From Macrobrachium rosenbergii (taxonomy: Eukaryota > Arthropoda > Malacostraca > Decapoda > Palaemonidae): a stretch of 64,000 nucleotides of DNA. Under the pieces are notes generated by a model. The model saw only the letters and a list, made by a program, of their open reading frames with translations, searched no databases and was not told where the DNA came from. Positions 37,804 to 49,975 of this stretch are shown here, in pieces (the first letter of the stretch is position 1; each line of letters starts with the position of its first letter). Made by a program: the position numbers and the translations under genes. The stretch lies in the NCBI RefSeq assembly GCF_040412425.1, contig NC_089744.1, forward strand, positions 43,217,599 to 43,281,598, given 5' to 3'.

Positions 37804-39208
37804 CGGTCGTGAGGGACTGGGCAGCTCAGAAGAGGTGTTCTCTTTCTCTGGAGAAATCACCTGTGGTAACCGTACGTGAATTGTAGGGAGGTCATTGACA
37901 TCACTGTTTACCCAGCAGATGGCCATCCGCTCATCTTTGAAGATTGTGGCAACGGGAGGCACTTGCTCCCGAGTGATGAGGCTGACCTCTGACCTGGTGT
38001 CAATGATGTTTGGCACCTTCCAAGGTGGGGTGGAGCCATCGAGGGGTGCTATGGCCACGGCATCGAGACCTTTCCACTCAGCAGGCTATTGGGAACTGAC
38101 AGTGGTGTGGACTGCTTTGGGTGCAGCGTATTTTGGACAGTGCCTATAGTTTGCGGACATGTGACCTTTCTGGCTATAGTTCTTGCAAATTTCTTTGCTA
38201 AAGTCCTTTTCTGGCACTGCCCCCGTGGAGGGAGCAGGCCAGTTGTGGTTTACCCAAGAGCCAGAAGAAGCTCAGTTGGGTGTGGTCCCATTGTGGGAAC
38301 TAGTGGGGGCCTTTGGTGGAGCCTGTTCTGTGAGGTGCCAATCTTCTTACAATGGCTGCACAGCACACAAGTTTCCTTTGAGGATGCCCATTTTTTATTT
38401 GACTTAGTCCGGAGGTGTGAGAAGGGGGACTTATCTTCTGTCCCAAGGAGCTGATGTAAGGATGAAATGTGTCCCTTTCATTCGCCAAGTGGCAGCACTA
38501 AGCGAACGTCTTGAGGGCTTTGTCACAGAGGTGAGTGGAGAGAGCACCAGAGGTGTAGCAGAAGAAGTCATCGAGCTGTATGCACTTGAACAGGGTGTCG
38601 AAGGTGGAGATGCTTAGGACTTCTACCCGGCACTTGAGAGTGTGGGTCTTGTGATACTCCCAGTTGGCACAGGTTTGACCTGCTTCCCTGGGCCGGCCTC
38701 ACCAATGCTGTTTCCAGCGCTCAGGGGGTGATTTCATATGCTTTAGTGACACCCTTTTGGACCTCCTTGAGTTTTCCTTGGTCGTCCGAGGAAAGGGATC
38801 GGAAGGTGACTGCGCCCTTTCCACCCATGTGCTTCCCCAGAATCAGGGAAACTTCTGCAGGAGTGGGTGTGTAAGTGGAGAAGACCTTTTCTACGTGATG
38901 AAGCCAGGCCTCGGGCTTGAAATCAATCCATTTTGGGATTAGGGAGCTGACGCTGTTGAGAGTGGACTGGGGAGGGGCCGCAGTGGGGTTCGCGGCCCTA
39001 TGTTGGGCAAGGGCGAGCTCATAGGCTCTCTCTTTCTCCCTCTCCTGTCTTTCTTTCTCTCTCTCCTCTCTTTCATTGGCTTCCTTCTCCTGTCTCTCCT
39101 TAGCCTCTGTTCTTTGTTCAGCGACCCAAACTACCAACTCTGAGCCCTTTAACCCATTTGTTTCCCCGCCCCGGTGAAGGTTCTGATGTCCTCAGGGACA
39201 GCAGCCAT
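37803..39208 (-). pseudogene. gag: Gypsy-1 gag-protease remnant
   Basis: An ATG at 39208-39206 begins M-A-A-V-P-E-D-I-R-T-F. A 1-nt frameshift near 39150 leads into an Arg/Glu-rich predicted coiled coil (about 39130-39020), then a gag core with W-I-D-F-K-P-E-A-W and A-Y-E-I-T-P (38940-38721). Frames become mixed further on. A CCHC-like zinc knuckle near 38190-38131 has two Cys replaced by Tyr (C-x-x-Y-x-x-x-G-H-x-x-x-x-Y). The retropepsin active site is changed from D-T-G to D-T-R (38001-37993). In the intact state gag would form the particle and the protease would mature it. Pol is absent. Confidence 0.75.
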
Positions 39209-39404
39209 GTTGCAGGTGTGTAGGAAAGAATTTATCCCCCCAAAAGCCTGGTATAGCATGAGCATGCCAAGAAGGGTGCATAAATGAAATGGCACTCTGG
39301 TCCAGCAGGGAGTGATTATGCAATGGAGGGGCCAGTAGGTGATGCCACTAGTAAATGTGAGTGCCCCTTTGGGTTAGGTAGCACCGGCACTAGTTGTGGG
39401 GTTG

Positions 39405-40110
39405 TTCTGGAGAACTAGAGAATGACACTCTTGGTGCTGGTTCGTTCCAGGGAATTGAGCATGAGAATTTTAAGGTTTTGTTTTTAGAGAACGGCTTCTG
39501 ATTTGGTCGCAAGAAGGGATTGTGGGTTTATTCGAGAGAATGGATAGTTGCACTTTATAGTGTGGGGCTTGTTCCAGGGGAATCGAGCGTGAGAATTTTC
39601 AGGGTTTCGTTCGAGAGAATGTTTTGGTGGCACTTTATGGCATGGGGCTCGTTCCAGGGAATCAAGTGTGAGGTTAGGTTCGAGAGAATGTTTTGGGTGT
39701 TCTGGATAATGTAGGTTGGTTCAAAGAGCTTACTGTCGTTCAAAAAAAAGGGTTTTGGGTTGTTCCTGAGAATGTAGGTTTGTTCAAAGAATGTAGGGTT
39801 GTTCGAAGCGAACGGGTTTGGTTTGTTCCGGAGAACGTAGGTTTGTTCACAAGAAAGTGGTTGTTCGAAAAGAATGGGTTTGGTTTGTTCCAGGGAACGT
39901 AGGTTTGTTCGAAAGAATGTAGTTGTTCGAAAAGAATGGGTTTGTTTGTTCCAAAGAACGTAGGTTTGTTCATAGGTTTGTTCGAAAAGAACAAGTTTTG
40001 TCTGTTCCAGAGAACGTGGGTTTGTTAAAAAAACGTAAGTTTGTTCATTCTGAAGAACGCAGGTTTGGTTTTGGTTCTATTGGGGTGTGGGCTCATTCCG
40101 TAGGATCGAG
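39405..40110. repeat. Degenerate minisatellite of TTC/GAA palindromic units
   Basis: Dozens of related short phrases such as GTTCCAGGGAA, TGTTCGAAAGAATG, GTTCGAAAAGAA, TTCCAGAGAACG and GTAGGTTTGTT. They appear alone and in longer blocks beginning GTTCCAGGGAATCGAGCGTGAG (about 39445, 39580, 39650 and 40090). Each unit is a small imperfect palindrome. It lies in the Gypsy-1 leader between LTR and gag. Confidence 0.8.
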
Positions 40111-41985
40111 TGCAGGATTTTTAAGATTTTGTGGGAGCTTCGATATGGGGTAGGTTCGAGTAACTTGGCTGTATGTGTGGTAACACGGAAATTTGGTAAA
40201 TGGTTAGCGCAAGCCGTAGTGGAGTTAAGTTTGGTGAGAGACACATGGGGTGGACGCAGAGTAGTAAAGGCTTACGTGAAAACAACTGGGGTTGGTTTTA
40301 AGCACACACAGATTTTCACTTGAAATAAGTAGGCGTAATTTTTTTGCTAGTAATATAAAGCGAGCAGGGTCCTTAAAGCTATCATGCAACGGACGTTCAT
40401 TTGTTGTGATCATATGTGCGAAGAATTTTACATTATAGTAAAAGATTGACCTGACAAAAACACGGGATCATAATGGTTCGTGAGGTTTACGTTGCTCTAA
40501 GTAAGAGGTCGCAAGGTAATGTTGTGACGGGTAGCTGAGCACATGCATCGGCCGTGTGGTTGCCTGAGTGAAGTCTCACACAAAGTTTTATGAGACAATG
40601 GTGAACAGTTTTGTGAAAGTTTACCTTGCCTCTTCGCAGGTTTTAGGTATGGGAGCGAAAAATTGCTCATGCACACGGACTTAGGAAATCAAAATGAAAT
40701 GCTTCTTAGACTTGCAAAGTGGCTAGCTTGGCTTGCGTGGCCACATTTGAATGAACTTTGTAAATGTAAATTTTCAAAGGGCGGACATGGAATTTCTTAA
40801 GAGGTTAATTAGCAATTTTAGCGTGTTTGCTACTGTGTATGCGAGAGAGAGAGAGGAGCGAAGTGGAATTGCCTATTGTACCTGAATTGAGTTGCCAGAT
40901 GGTGTGTGTCCTATCTAAACCAATGGATGACAAATTGTCTAGAGCACGTGGTGGGGGAAATAGAGCATTTTCCCTTTTTAACATTATTAACACTTCACTT
41001 CCTAACTAAGACCTAACTATTTAAGTCACAATGAAGTTGCTAGCATGTGGTAGTGGCAAAATTCACCTTTCGAAGATTGCTTGTTCAGCATGCACGCAGG
41101 GATTTGGATTCTAAGAGAAAATTTAATAAAATAAAATTTCCAGTCACAATTTATGATCACAATAATGCAAAAGTAACAACATACTTATGCTCTGTACCTT
41201 CTTTGTTCAATTGTATATGGTTATTTAAGGGGATCTACAGTAAAAGATTCGTTTCTTGTCTTGTATCCAGCTTAGTGGGGCTATTTGCTGGGCTTGCAAT
41301 GATGTTGCAGGCTACAAATCCTGGCAAGGTCGCCACTTCTATATTCTAAACCTGGGAAGGGGACTTACCACAAGGGATGATGCAATCTGACGAGAATTTC
41401 TGGGTTGGCAGAACATAGAAGAAAAGAAAATGAGCTGAGGGCTTTTCTAGAAAGGAGAACTTTAGATAAACTCTTAGGATAACTAGAATCACATATATTT
41501 ACAATAACACAAATCAGAAGATGGGACTAATTAGGACAGGTACATGGGATCCTGTCAGAGCACTAAATTAAGATGAACAGATGATAACTGGATATCGGGG
41601 ATTTCACTTCTTGGGCACTGTGAATCAATGTGCAGTGGGTTTACCATAAAAATGAAAGCAAAACTGAAGCAAAATGATCCACAGCAGGAGACTCCATCTG
41701 CAATGGTGATGCATGCAATTATCTGATGAAATTAATGCAATTAAGGGTTAAATGATGCACTGATGGTGCCAACAGATCCTTGGGTATAACACTGTTGAAT
41801 TCACTTATGAACATAAATAATAGCAAAGTCAGTTCTGTATGAGAAATGCATTGGAAACACGGAATATGGAATAGCAAAAGGAAAAGGGATACGTGACTGG
41901 CAAAACTCGAATTCCTGGTACTGTACCTTGTGTTGGAGAGATGGGTCCTCATAGATGCGCCGATGATGGGGGGTTGGTATTAAGG

Positions 41986-44900
41986 CAGTGGTTCCCAAAC
42001 TATCTTACCTGACGCCCCGTTTTTGCTTCCAGTAGACCCGTACGCCCCCACCCCTCTCTTTTTTTTTATATGAAATGATTCTTACATTTATTTATTAGCA
42101 TTGTACAGGAAAACAGATTTCTGTTTGTATTACATTTTAATAATGAAAGCCACTCAAACAAATAATAGTACATTCCAGTAACTAAAAATGAAACATTTGG
42201 TTCAAAGTGAGCGAAAAAAATTTTGAACATTAGCAAATTGGCAAAATTGAGTTGCAATTTTAAGAATAGATAATTTGAAAACATGGCATATAATATTTGG
42301 AAATACTTATGAGACTAAGGCACAATTTCTGGTCAAATTTAGTGAGATGGATGCTGCTGCTTCTTCCTCACAAGATCAGAAATTCTAGGATTGAAGGATG
42401 ACAGCGCACAACGCAAGTCATTTCCTACATCAAGTCAGTTGCGCTGTTTTGTTTTCAGAACAACAAGAGCTGAAAATCCTGCTTCACAAAGATAAGTAGA
42501 AGAAAGGGAAGAATCACACGAAGTGCTTCTTCACCTACTTTTGGGTACATGGGAGATATTTCACCCAAAACTCTTCTAACTTCATTGTTTCAAAGTCCCT
42601 TTTCGCTGCTGAGTCACATTTCAAATCGATGGCTTCCTCTTGCAGTGATTCCAGTAGCAACTCCACATCAGTGTTAAATGGATTCTGCACCAATGTCCAA
42701 AGAGAATTCTCCATTGAGACATCTGGAAAATAGTGTATAAATTCCTCAGCAAGGGAATCCAGATGTGATAAAACCTCTTTTGTCACGTCATACTGCTCAA
42801 TTTTTCTCTTCTCAGACAAGAGCTCATTCAGATGTGAGAACGATGAAAAGTTCCCAACTTGTACTTTTCTTTTCCAAAGATGAATTTTTTCGGTGAAAGC
42901 TCTGATTACATCAGAGTGTGCAATGATGTTTGTGTTTCTTCCTTGTAACTTCAAATTGAGGTTGTTGATAGCCTCAAAAAGTCCACAAGGTATGCTAGTG
43001 AGAGCTGAAAGTCTTCCTATCTGAATGCTTCATACAGTTTGTCTTGTTTCTGCTTCTGCAAGAAAATTTCCACTTCATCCTTGAGCTCGTAATGACGACT
43101 CAGCATGTTTCCCTTGGAAAGCCAGCGGACTTCGGTGTGAAACATGAGAGTCTTGTAATCAGTGCCCAGATCTGAGCAAAGAGCTGCGAAAAGCCTAGAA
43201 TTCAAAGAACTATTCTTTACAAAATTCACCATTTTTATTGCCAAATTCAGTGAACTGCGTAGATTACCTGGCAGAGTTTTGCTTGCTAATGATTGTCTGT
43301 GGATAACACAGTGAGTCCCAGTTACAGCAGGATTTTTTTCTTTCACCAGTTTCACAAATCCAGAGCGAGATCCAATCATTGCTGGGGCACCATCAGTACA
43401 AACACCGACTAGTTTTTCCCATGAAAGACCGTACTCATGGAAAACTCATGCACCTTGAAAAACATCGATGGCCTTTGCTGTTGTCTCCAGTGCTGCTGAG
43501 AAAAGAATTTCTTCTTTCACAGTTCCTTCATCCCCGAATCGAGAATAAACAAGCAGCTGGCAGAGGTGAGTAACATCAGTACTTTCATCGCACTGTATTG
43601 CAAAGAAGCGAGATGCTTTTATTTTGTCCAAAACTTGTTCTTTTATGTCTTCTGAAAGTTCATCAATGCGACGCTTCACTGTGTTATCCGATAAGGAAAT
43701 CTTTGATAACTTTCTTTGGCTTTCTTCCCCAAGCACAGTATTTGCAGCTCTCAAAAGGCAGGGCTTTACAAGAGTCTCCCCCACAGAGTGAGGCTTCTTT
43801 GCTTTTGCAATAAGTAGTGACAGCTTCTAAGATGCTTCCACTAGTTTCCACGTTTCTTGATGAAAAACACTGCTTGAGTCCAGCTTCATATGATTCAGCT
43901 AATGCAATTTGGCTGTGAAGAACTCCTTTGGCTTTTCTTTTAATGCTTTGTGGTTTGTGCTCAAATGTCACCCCAGACGACCAGGTCTTAAGGCGTCATT
44001 GCTGAGGACTGTATGGCATATGACACACTGAGGGAGATGAATTCCATTCCTCTCTGTAACAGTGAAGCCATACTTGATATATTCATCTGAATACTTTCTT
44101 TTCTTTGCTCCAGACATTTCTGCAAAGTGAAAATAGCAACAAATTTATAATCTGCACCATGGAACAACTAAGTAGTTATATAACATACCGTATTCATATT
44201 GGCATGCACCACACCACACATTCATATAACATAGGTCATACAACTGGAAATCATAAATCTGTAACATACCACAAATATTCAGCACACAACGTGGTTTATA
44301 TCTTAACAATAATGACAATGAGAACAACAGCGGAAAATACAACGAGAAGAAGCAAAAGAAGTAAAACTACACGCACGAAAATGCTCAGTTATACAGTACA
44401 CTTAATTTGTCACACACACTTAATTCGCCGCCTATACTGGAATCAACGCACACACTTCACCACATACATTCAAACTAGCATACAAAACTCACAGCGTATT
44501 ATTCACCTTTCACACTTTCGATCACAACGAGTATTTCACACAATCAACAAGACATTCCATACTGCATCGTTCTACCCTTGCAAATCGTCAAAGGTTACAA
44601 TGTCACTCATACACGCCCACATCGTCCCGTTCACCATATCATATACTACATATAAAAACACATGCAATTTCAGTTGACCACTGCTACAACAACCATCGAT
44701 ACGCAATTGACAACAACCATCGATACACACAAACAAACATTTCAGATATGATGTAAGAACGTGCTGAAAACGTTGACACAATTATACGCAGCAGAACAGC
44801 CATTGTAATATCACATATGAAATCACAATAACACTCCATAATCACATATGGATTGAAGAGTGAAATAAATCCCTACCGTGGACAAGGCGAATATGTGTTC

Positions 44901-45184
44901 GGGTTGACGGGATGGAGTATTGGGAGTTTGTGACGAGTCCCTCAGTGGCGTCAGTTGGTTGGTATCAGTGATGTGTCCAAAACGTAAAGAGAACTAGCTT
45001 AATAGAAAACGGGTTGGAGTGACTGCTATAATTATACATTGCATGTATGTAATGACAGATATTTGTTCTTTTAATGATTTTATTATTCTATTAAACAAGT
45101 AATTTCGAGCAGATGACTTCACGCCCCCTTGTATCGTCCTCACGCCCCCCTAGTGGGGCGCGCCCCCCAGTTTGGGAACCACTG
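41986..45184 (-). mobile_element. hAT transposon inserted in the Gypsy-1 LTR
   Basis: Terminal inverted repeats CAGTGGTTCCCAAACT (41986-42001) and its reverse complement (45169-45184) match the hAT type. They are flanked by an exact 8-bp target duplication TATTAAGG (41978-41985 and 45185-45192). The element is 3199 bp, contains a broken transposase on the minus strand and about 1 kb of non-coding sequence on the right. It must be younger than Gypsy-1. Confidence 0.95.
42339..44117 (-). pseudogene. hAT transposase (ZBED/Charlie-like), decayed
   Basis: Starts M-S-G-A-K-K-R-K-Y-S at 44117. A BED zinc finger follows: C-V-I-C, then R-L-G, a TGA stop, H-L-S-T-N-H, so both histidines survive past the stop. 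Frameshifts follow near 43930 and 43690. The catalytic region shows F-F-A-I-Q-C-D-E-S-T-D (about 43600) and C-T-D-G-A-P-A-M (about 43390, second Asp). H-C-V-I-H-R-Q-S-L-A-S-K and T-E-V-R-W-L-S-K-G-N follow to about 43110. The C-terminal dimerisation region appears after another stop at 42535 as L-C-E-A-G-F-S-A-L (about 42460) and ends at TAA 42341-42339. This resembles the Charlie/ZBED5-like hAT lineage. It performs cut-and-paste transposition when intact; this copy is inactive. Confidence 0.88.
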
Positions 45185-45732
45185 TATTAAGGGAATTGGC
45201 ACTGGAAATATACTGGACTGGAAGTCAGCCACATGGTTTGGGAGATGGCTCTTAGGGAGTGGAGCTCAAAGGGTAGTAGGTGTTAGGTCTGCGTCCGGTG
45301 TGTCCCTGATGAGATGCATCGTGTGTTGGTCCTCTTAACCCTTTGCCTGGATTAATTTCCCATTCTTGCAGGAGTCATCCGTTTTCTATCGTGCGGCCTT
45401 GACCTCGTGTTTTCGCTTTGTTGACTGCATGCTAAAATACCGGGCACCCATGGGTGATCTTGTGTCAGGAGGTCGCCCAACTTTCTCGTTTGGTGAGAGG
45501 GCCATCTGTCCCAGATTAATGCCTCCTGTGGCGTTGACTCAGGAACTCCCTTAAGTAGTGCCTGGGGTGATCATACAATTGAGGCTTGTCTCCAAGGGTG
45601 GTGAAGTGACCTGGAAAGGAGTTTTAACGCAGTCACTTGGTCCAGGAAGGGAATGAAAAGACACCAAAGGAAAGAATAACAAGAGCTTTGTAGGAGAAGC
45701 AAATTCTCTATGACCAGCTGTTAATGTCAACA

Positions 45733-45816
45733 GCAATATGAAATTATTTTACTTTAACGTTTTTTGAAAATGATGTTCTTGGAAGGAGAGCCGGTTTGGA
45801 AAGAGGTGTCCCTTGT

Positions 45817-45898
<82 letters not shown>

Positions 45899-46650
45899 AT
45901 TCTGTTTATTATAACAGCCACCCCTACCTATGGGAAACAACCTGTTTATGATCCACATTTACATATACCAACATATGTATCTGAGAACATTTGTTTGTAT
46001 TTATATGTCCATCAACTCTTCCCAGATGACTGCTCCTATGTGACTAACCAGCTAAAATTGGTCCACAGGCAACTTCTCACGAGGAATTTATTGCGATGCA
46101 CTACAGCTCTCAAGATCATCGTCTCCCAGGCCAAAATTTCAATTAGCTTATTGTCCAAATGAGACTGAATTTGAGAGTCCTTGAGATTATGAGGGCTGTG
46201 ACAGTAGACTAGGTAAGCTTTTACAAATAAGGTCATACTTTTGTCTAGCCTTTATGTTTGCACATCTTGGTACTACCAAGATAATTTTTAAAAAATGGGA
46301 ACTGTGATAGTCACTGCTTTTTTTTATTTTTTATCGAGATATCCCCCACGAATTCGGGTGTGGTTAGGCACTTGCAATATGAAAAATGCTGATAAAGTTG
46401 CATGTTTTAAATACAATTTCAAATATGATTATGAAATTTCATAAGAATTAGGCTTAGTATTTTAAAAACAATATCACAAGAAGTAAAACTTTTCATTTTC
46501 ACTATCCTTATTTGACAAGCATAAATTAATTATATCACTCATGAAACTACATCATTAGCTAATTATTCCTCAAGAGTGCATCCCAGTAAGAAACATATCT
46601 GGAACTCGTAGATAACAACAATGATAAAAAGAAAAAACCATTAATGGTAC
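45733..46650. other. Spacer between Gypsy-1 and Gypsy-2, with (TA)n
   Basis: Contains (TA)n at 45819-45892. The rest is AT-rich without recognisable coding sequence. Confidence 0.7.
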
Positions 46651-46902
46651 TGTGAGGACAAAAGGTCGAACTGGGTATTAACTGATTTATTCACCTGGGC
46701 TCAGGTATACATGGCAGAGTGAGGACGAAAATGTAGTGCCCGACCTCCGATTGCTGTGACCCACACTCTGAGCAATTTGTGTTTGTTGACAGTCAAACAA
46801 ATGGCAATTTTAAGAGACATAACATACTTACAATGATAAAATATATATTGGCGGAAAGGCCAGGAAATTCTACATATGAATATTTACATGAGATTCTTGA
46901 CA
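46651..46902 (-). repeat. Gypsy-2 downstream LTR
   Basis: Plus-strand ends TGTGAGGAC and CTTGACA (TG...CA). Shares long identical runs with 51154-51452, for example CAATTTGTGTTTGTTGACAG and CTACATATGAATATTTACAT. It lacks about 50 bp present in the other LTR near 51195-51250. Confidence 0.9.
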
Positions 46903-46933
46903 TGACTGGAATGATAGTAAGACTTCTTGAAAA

Positions 46934-48220
46934 TCAATCACAGAACCTCTTTGGGAGCAGGAGCTGGCCTCGAGTTCTTGATACCTGCGGACGTGGGGCG
47001 ACTTCGACTGCTGAATCACCCGGTGGTTTTGCTGAGCGGATGACTTCCTTAGTGCGGCCCTTGCGATGTCCTCGACCACGTTTTGGGATGCTGATGGGTT
47101 CATCCAAGGCCTCGTTTTGTGGAGGAACTCTGGGACGCCTGCCGGTTTCCTCCAGAGTTCCGCTGTCCATCAGGAAGGCTGGCTTTAGCCTGTCGACAGA
47201 AACCCAGTCTTCCTGCCTGTGGATGTTGACGAGGTGGGCCTTGGATGCCCTACTGACGACACAGTATGGACCTCTGTATGGTCTGGTCAAGGGTGGGCGG
47301 TGGGCGTCGATTCTGATGAAGACGTGCGTGCAGGAATCCAGGCTTTTGGGCTGTAGTCGTGGGTCCTGTCTGCGAAAGTCTTTCGGCAGGGCGCGAACCT
47401 CTTTGCTATTTCCCTCAGCCTCGGAGGGGGTGTATCTGAGATGTCCGGCTCCATGGGGAAGAACTCTCCTGGTGGCCAGTGTTTCGCAGTAGACTTTCTC
47501 TGCAGGAGGTTCATCACTGTTTGCCATTGGTGCAGTGCGGAGACCCAGCAGGACCCAGGAGAGCTGCGCCTTCCAATTGTCGTCGGTGCAATGTGCCATC
47601 AGAGCTGCCTTCAATGAACGGTGGGTCTTTTCCACCATGCCGTTGGATGCAGGGTTATATGCCGTCGTACTGTGGAGAGTTGTCCCCATCAGGCATGCCA
47701 GGGAGACCCAGAGCTCCGATAAGAATGCCGGGCCTCTGTCTGTAGTTATGTTGTTGAGCACACTGAAACAGCTTATCCAGCTTAACAGGAGGACTTCTGT
47801 GCAAGCGCTCACTGATGCTTCTGTCATTGGGGTTGCTTCTGGCCATCTTGTGGAACGGTCTATGACCATCAGGAAGTATCTGGCACCTCCTGATTGCAGC
47901 AAAGGCCCTACAACGTCTACATGGATGTGCCTGAAACACCGACATGGTTGAGGGAAATCTCCGATGCCCTATTCTGTGCACCAGGTGATTTTACTCATCT
48001 GCCAAGGTATGCAGTTCTTCGCCCACTCTCGAACATCCTTCCTGATCCCGTGCCACACGAACTTTTCTGTCATCAGGCGCGATGTTGTTCGTCCAGATGG
48101 ATGGGACAGCCTGTGGATGATGTCGAACGTCTGCTTTCTCCTCACCGCGGGTATCAGGGGGCGTGGGCGGCCAGTGCTGGTGTCGCAGAGAAGTGTTGAA
48201 CTGGACCCACCTATTGGCAT
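46934..48220 (-). pseudogene. pol: Gypsy-2 integrase
   Basis: The zinc-binding N-terminus is at 48220-47969 (H-R-L-S-H...C), with its last Cys apparently lost: C-I-P-W instead of C-x-x-C. After a frame change the core reads H-V-D-V-V-G-P (first Asp, about 47920), T-T-D-R-G-P-A-F (second Asp) and N-P-A-S-N-G-M-V-E (Glu, about 47640). The C-terminal domain has P-Y-R-G-P-Y and a basic tail ending at 46934. The D-D-E triad is preserved even though the zinc finger and frame are not. Confidence 0.9.
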
Positions 48221-48226
48221 GTCTTC

Positions 48227-49700
48227 CTACCTCAGTGTGGTGAGTGCCGTGTGGTAGGCTGCTGTTTCCGGGTCCATGGCTTGTTCCTTCACCAGGTCCT
48301 CATAGTCTATGCCCAGGTGGACTGAATTTATCTCGACTCTTGATAGGGCATTGGCCACTGGGTTCTTCTTGCCGGGGACGTAGCTAATGGTGCAGCTGAA
48401 CTCGGAGATAGCAGCCAGGTGTCGCTGCCGTCTCGCCGACCATGCGTCCCCTACCCTCGTGAATGCATGCACTGTAGCGGGTCTCCGGCGGTTTTAACTT
48501 GCGGCTGAAGAAGGCCAGAGGGTGGGGGGAACTGCCTACTACCTGCTCCAGCACAGCTCCGTAAGCGATGTTGCTGGCTTTGGTGGTAAGTCTCAAGGGG
48601 GTGGTGGGGTCATGATGTGTTAAGGTGGTGGCTCTGGCGAGGGCTGCCTTCGTCTGTTCAAACGCCTGCTGCTGCGGAGCTGCCCATGTCAGAGCTTTTG
48701 GTTTTCCCTTCAGTGCTCCGGTTAGGGGATACATGATGCGGGCGATGTCCGGTCCGAAGCAATGGTAGTAGTTGACCATGCCAAGGAACTCCTGCAGGGA
48801 CTTGATGGATTTTGGTGTTGGAAGCTTCTTCACTGCGTCCACTTTGGAGGCCATAGGGAGGACACCTGCTGGAGAGATCTAGTGGCCCAGGAAATCTACC
48901 TTTTCTGCTCCGAAGGTACACTTGTCGAACCTGACAACAAAACCGTTCTCCTGCAGGCGCAGCACTGCTCAGACGTGGTGCAGGTGCCTGGTACCTGGAG
49001 AAGATCAGGATGTTGTCAGGTGCAAACGCAGAAAGGTGTCCAAGATGGTGTCCATAAGGCGTCGGAATGTGGCCCCGGCGTTCCTGAGGCCGAGGGTGGA
49101 GTAGGAGAAGGTATATGTCCCAAATGGCATGATGATGGCTGTCTTTGAAACGTCGTCGGGGTGCACTAGTACCTGAAAATAAGACTTGAGTAAATCCATT
49201 TTTGTAAATACTTTGGCACCGTGCAGGGCGCCTGTTAGGTCCTGCATGTTCGGCAAGGGATAGTGGTCTGGTGTCGTTATTAGGTTCAGCCGACTATAGT
49301 CCCCACAGGGCCTCCAGGAGCTATCTGGTTTCCTTATCATGTGGAGGGAGACGCCCACGGACACGATTCCTTCCTGCAGATTCCCATCCTTTCCATCTCG
49401 GCGAAGGCTCGTTTAGCATCTTGGAGTTTTTTGGGTGGCAAGTGGCGGAATTTGGCGTGTGTTGGTGGGCCTGTCATGGTGATGTGGTGATGGATGCCTT
49501 GTTTGGCCTGGGCTCCCAGCAACTGACGCAGCTCTGGCTTGAAGACGTCTGGGAACTCATGGAGGAGGGCACTGTATCTGTGCGAAGAGATGAAGCAGAT
49601 GGCGGGCATCCCCGGCCCGGTGGAGAGCGGTTGGGAGCAGCAGGTTCTGGTATCCAGCAGGCGTTTTTGGCCGACGTCTACTAGAAGTCCGTGGTGTGCG
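48227..49700 (-). pseudogene. pol: Gypsy-2 reverse transcriptase and RNase H
   Basis: RT begins around 49430 with E-M-E-R-M-G-I. It shows H-M-I-R-K-P-D-S-S-W-R-P-C-G-D-Y (about 49340), D-H-Y-P-L-P-N, M-D-L-L-K-S-Y-F-Q and F-G-T-Y-T-F. The Y-V-D-D box at about 49010 is altered to a P-D-N reading, so the second catalytic Asp is gone. The F-L-G-M-V-N-Y-Y region (about 48790) and the RNase H part with A-F-F-S-R-K-L and E-T-R-Y-S (about 48500) follow, then Y-V-P-G-K-K-N-P-V-A-N-A-L-S (about 48370). At least three frame changes. Confidence 0.88.
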
Positions 49701-49975
49701 AGGAAATCGGCGCCTAGGAGAGGAAACTTGACGTCCGCGATGATGAAGGGCCAATTATATTTACGGCCCAGGATGGATATTCAGCGGGTCAAAGTTCCGT
49801 AGCAGTGGATGGGGCTTCCATTTGCAGCCACCAGTGCGGTTGTGGTGCTGAACATGCGGTCGCGGTCCTCCCTCGACTGTGGAAACACCGATTGCATAGC
49901 CCCGGTGTCTACCAGCATTCATTGTTTTGATATGGCGTCATGGATGAAGAATCCTACTGGCTGGGGGTCCTTAAG
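49700..49975 (-). pseudogene. pol: Gypsy-2 aspartic protease
   Basis: Reads F-F-I-H-D-A-I-S-K-Q, a TGA stop (49921-49919), M-L-V-D-T-G-A-M-Q-S-V-F-P and later A-A-N-G-S-P-I. The active-site D-T-G codons (49909-49901) are intact; the stop two codons before L-V-D is what breaks the frame. Confidence 0.8.

Larger units (their letters stand above)
37663..45732 (-). mobile_element. Gypsy-1: truncated Ty3/gypsy-like LTR element with nested hAT
   Basis: The element reads leftward. The upstream LTR spans 41793-45732 but is split by a hAT transposon (41986-45184); without it the LTR is about 733 bp, bounded by TGTTGA...TCAACA. A leader (39209-41792) leads into gag and protease (39208-37803). The left end, 37663 to about 37803, repeats only the last ~140 bp of the LTR, so pol and most of the downstream LTR have been deleted. 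No matching 4-6 bp target duplication is seen at the outer ends, which fits rearrangement. Confidence 0.75.
41793..45732 (-). repeat. Gypsy-1 upstream LTR, interrupted by hAT
   Basis: Two parts, 41793-41985 and 45193-45732 (the 8-bp duplication counted once), join into one LTR of about 733 bp. Its plus-strand ends are TGTTGAATTC and TGTCAACA, a TG...CA pair with a 6-bp inverted terminal match. The right limit is inferred from that match because the other LTR lacks this end. Confidence 0.65.

Noticed and set aside
39405..40110. Heat-shock or nuclear-receptor element cluster
   Set aside because: The TTC and GAA blocks are not spaced as nTTCnnGAAn or as the standard receptor palindromes; kept only as a repeat array.
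44105..44677. 190-residue plus-strand ORF inside the hAT element
   Set aside because: Thr/His/Ser-rich low-complexity translation on the strand opposite the transposase, with no domain pattern.
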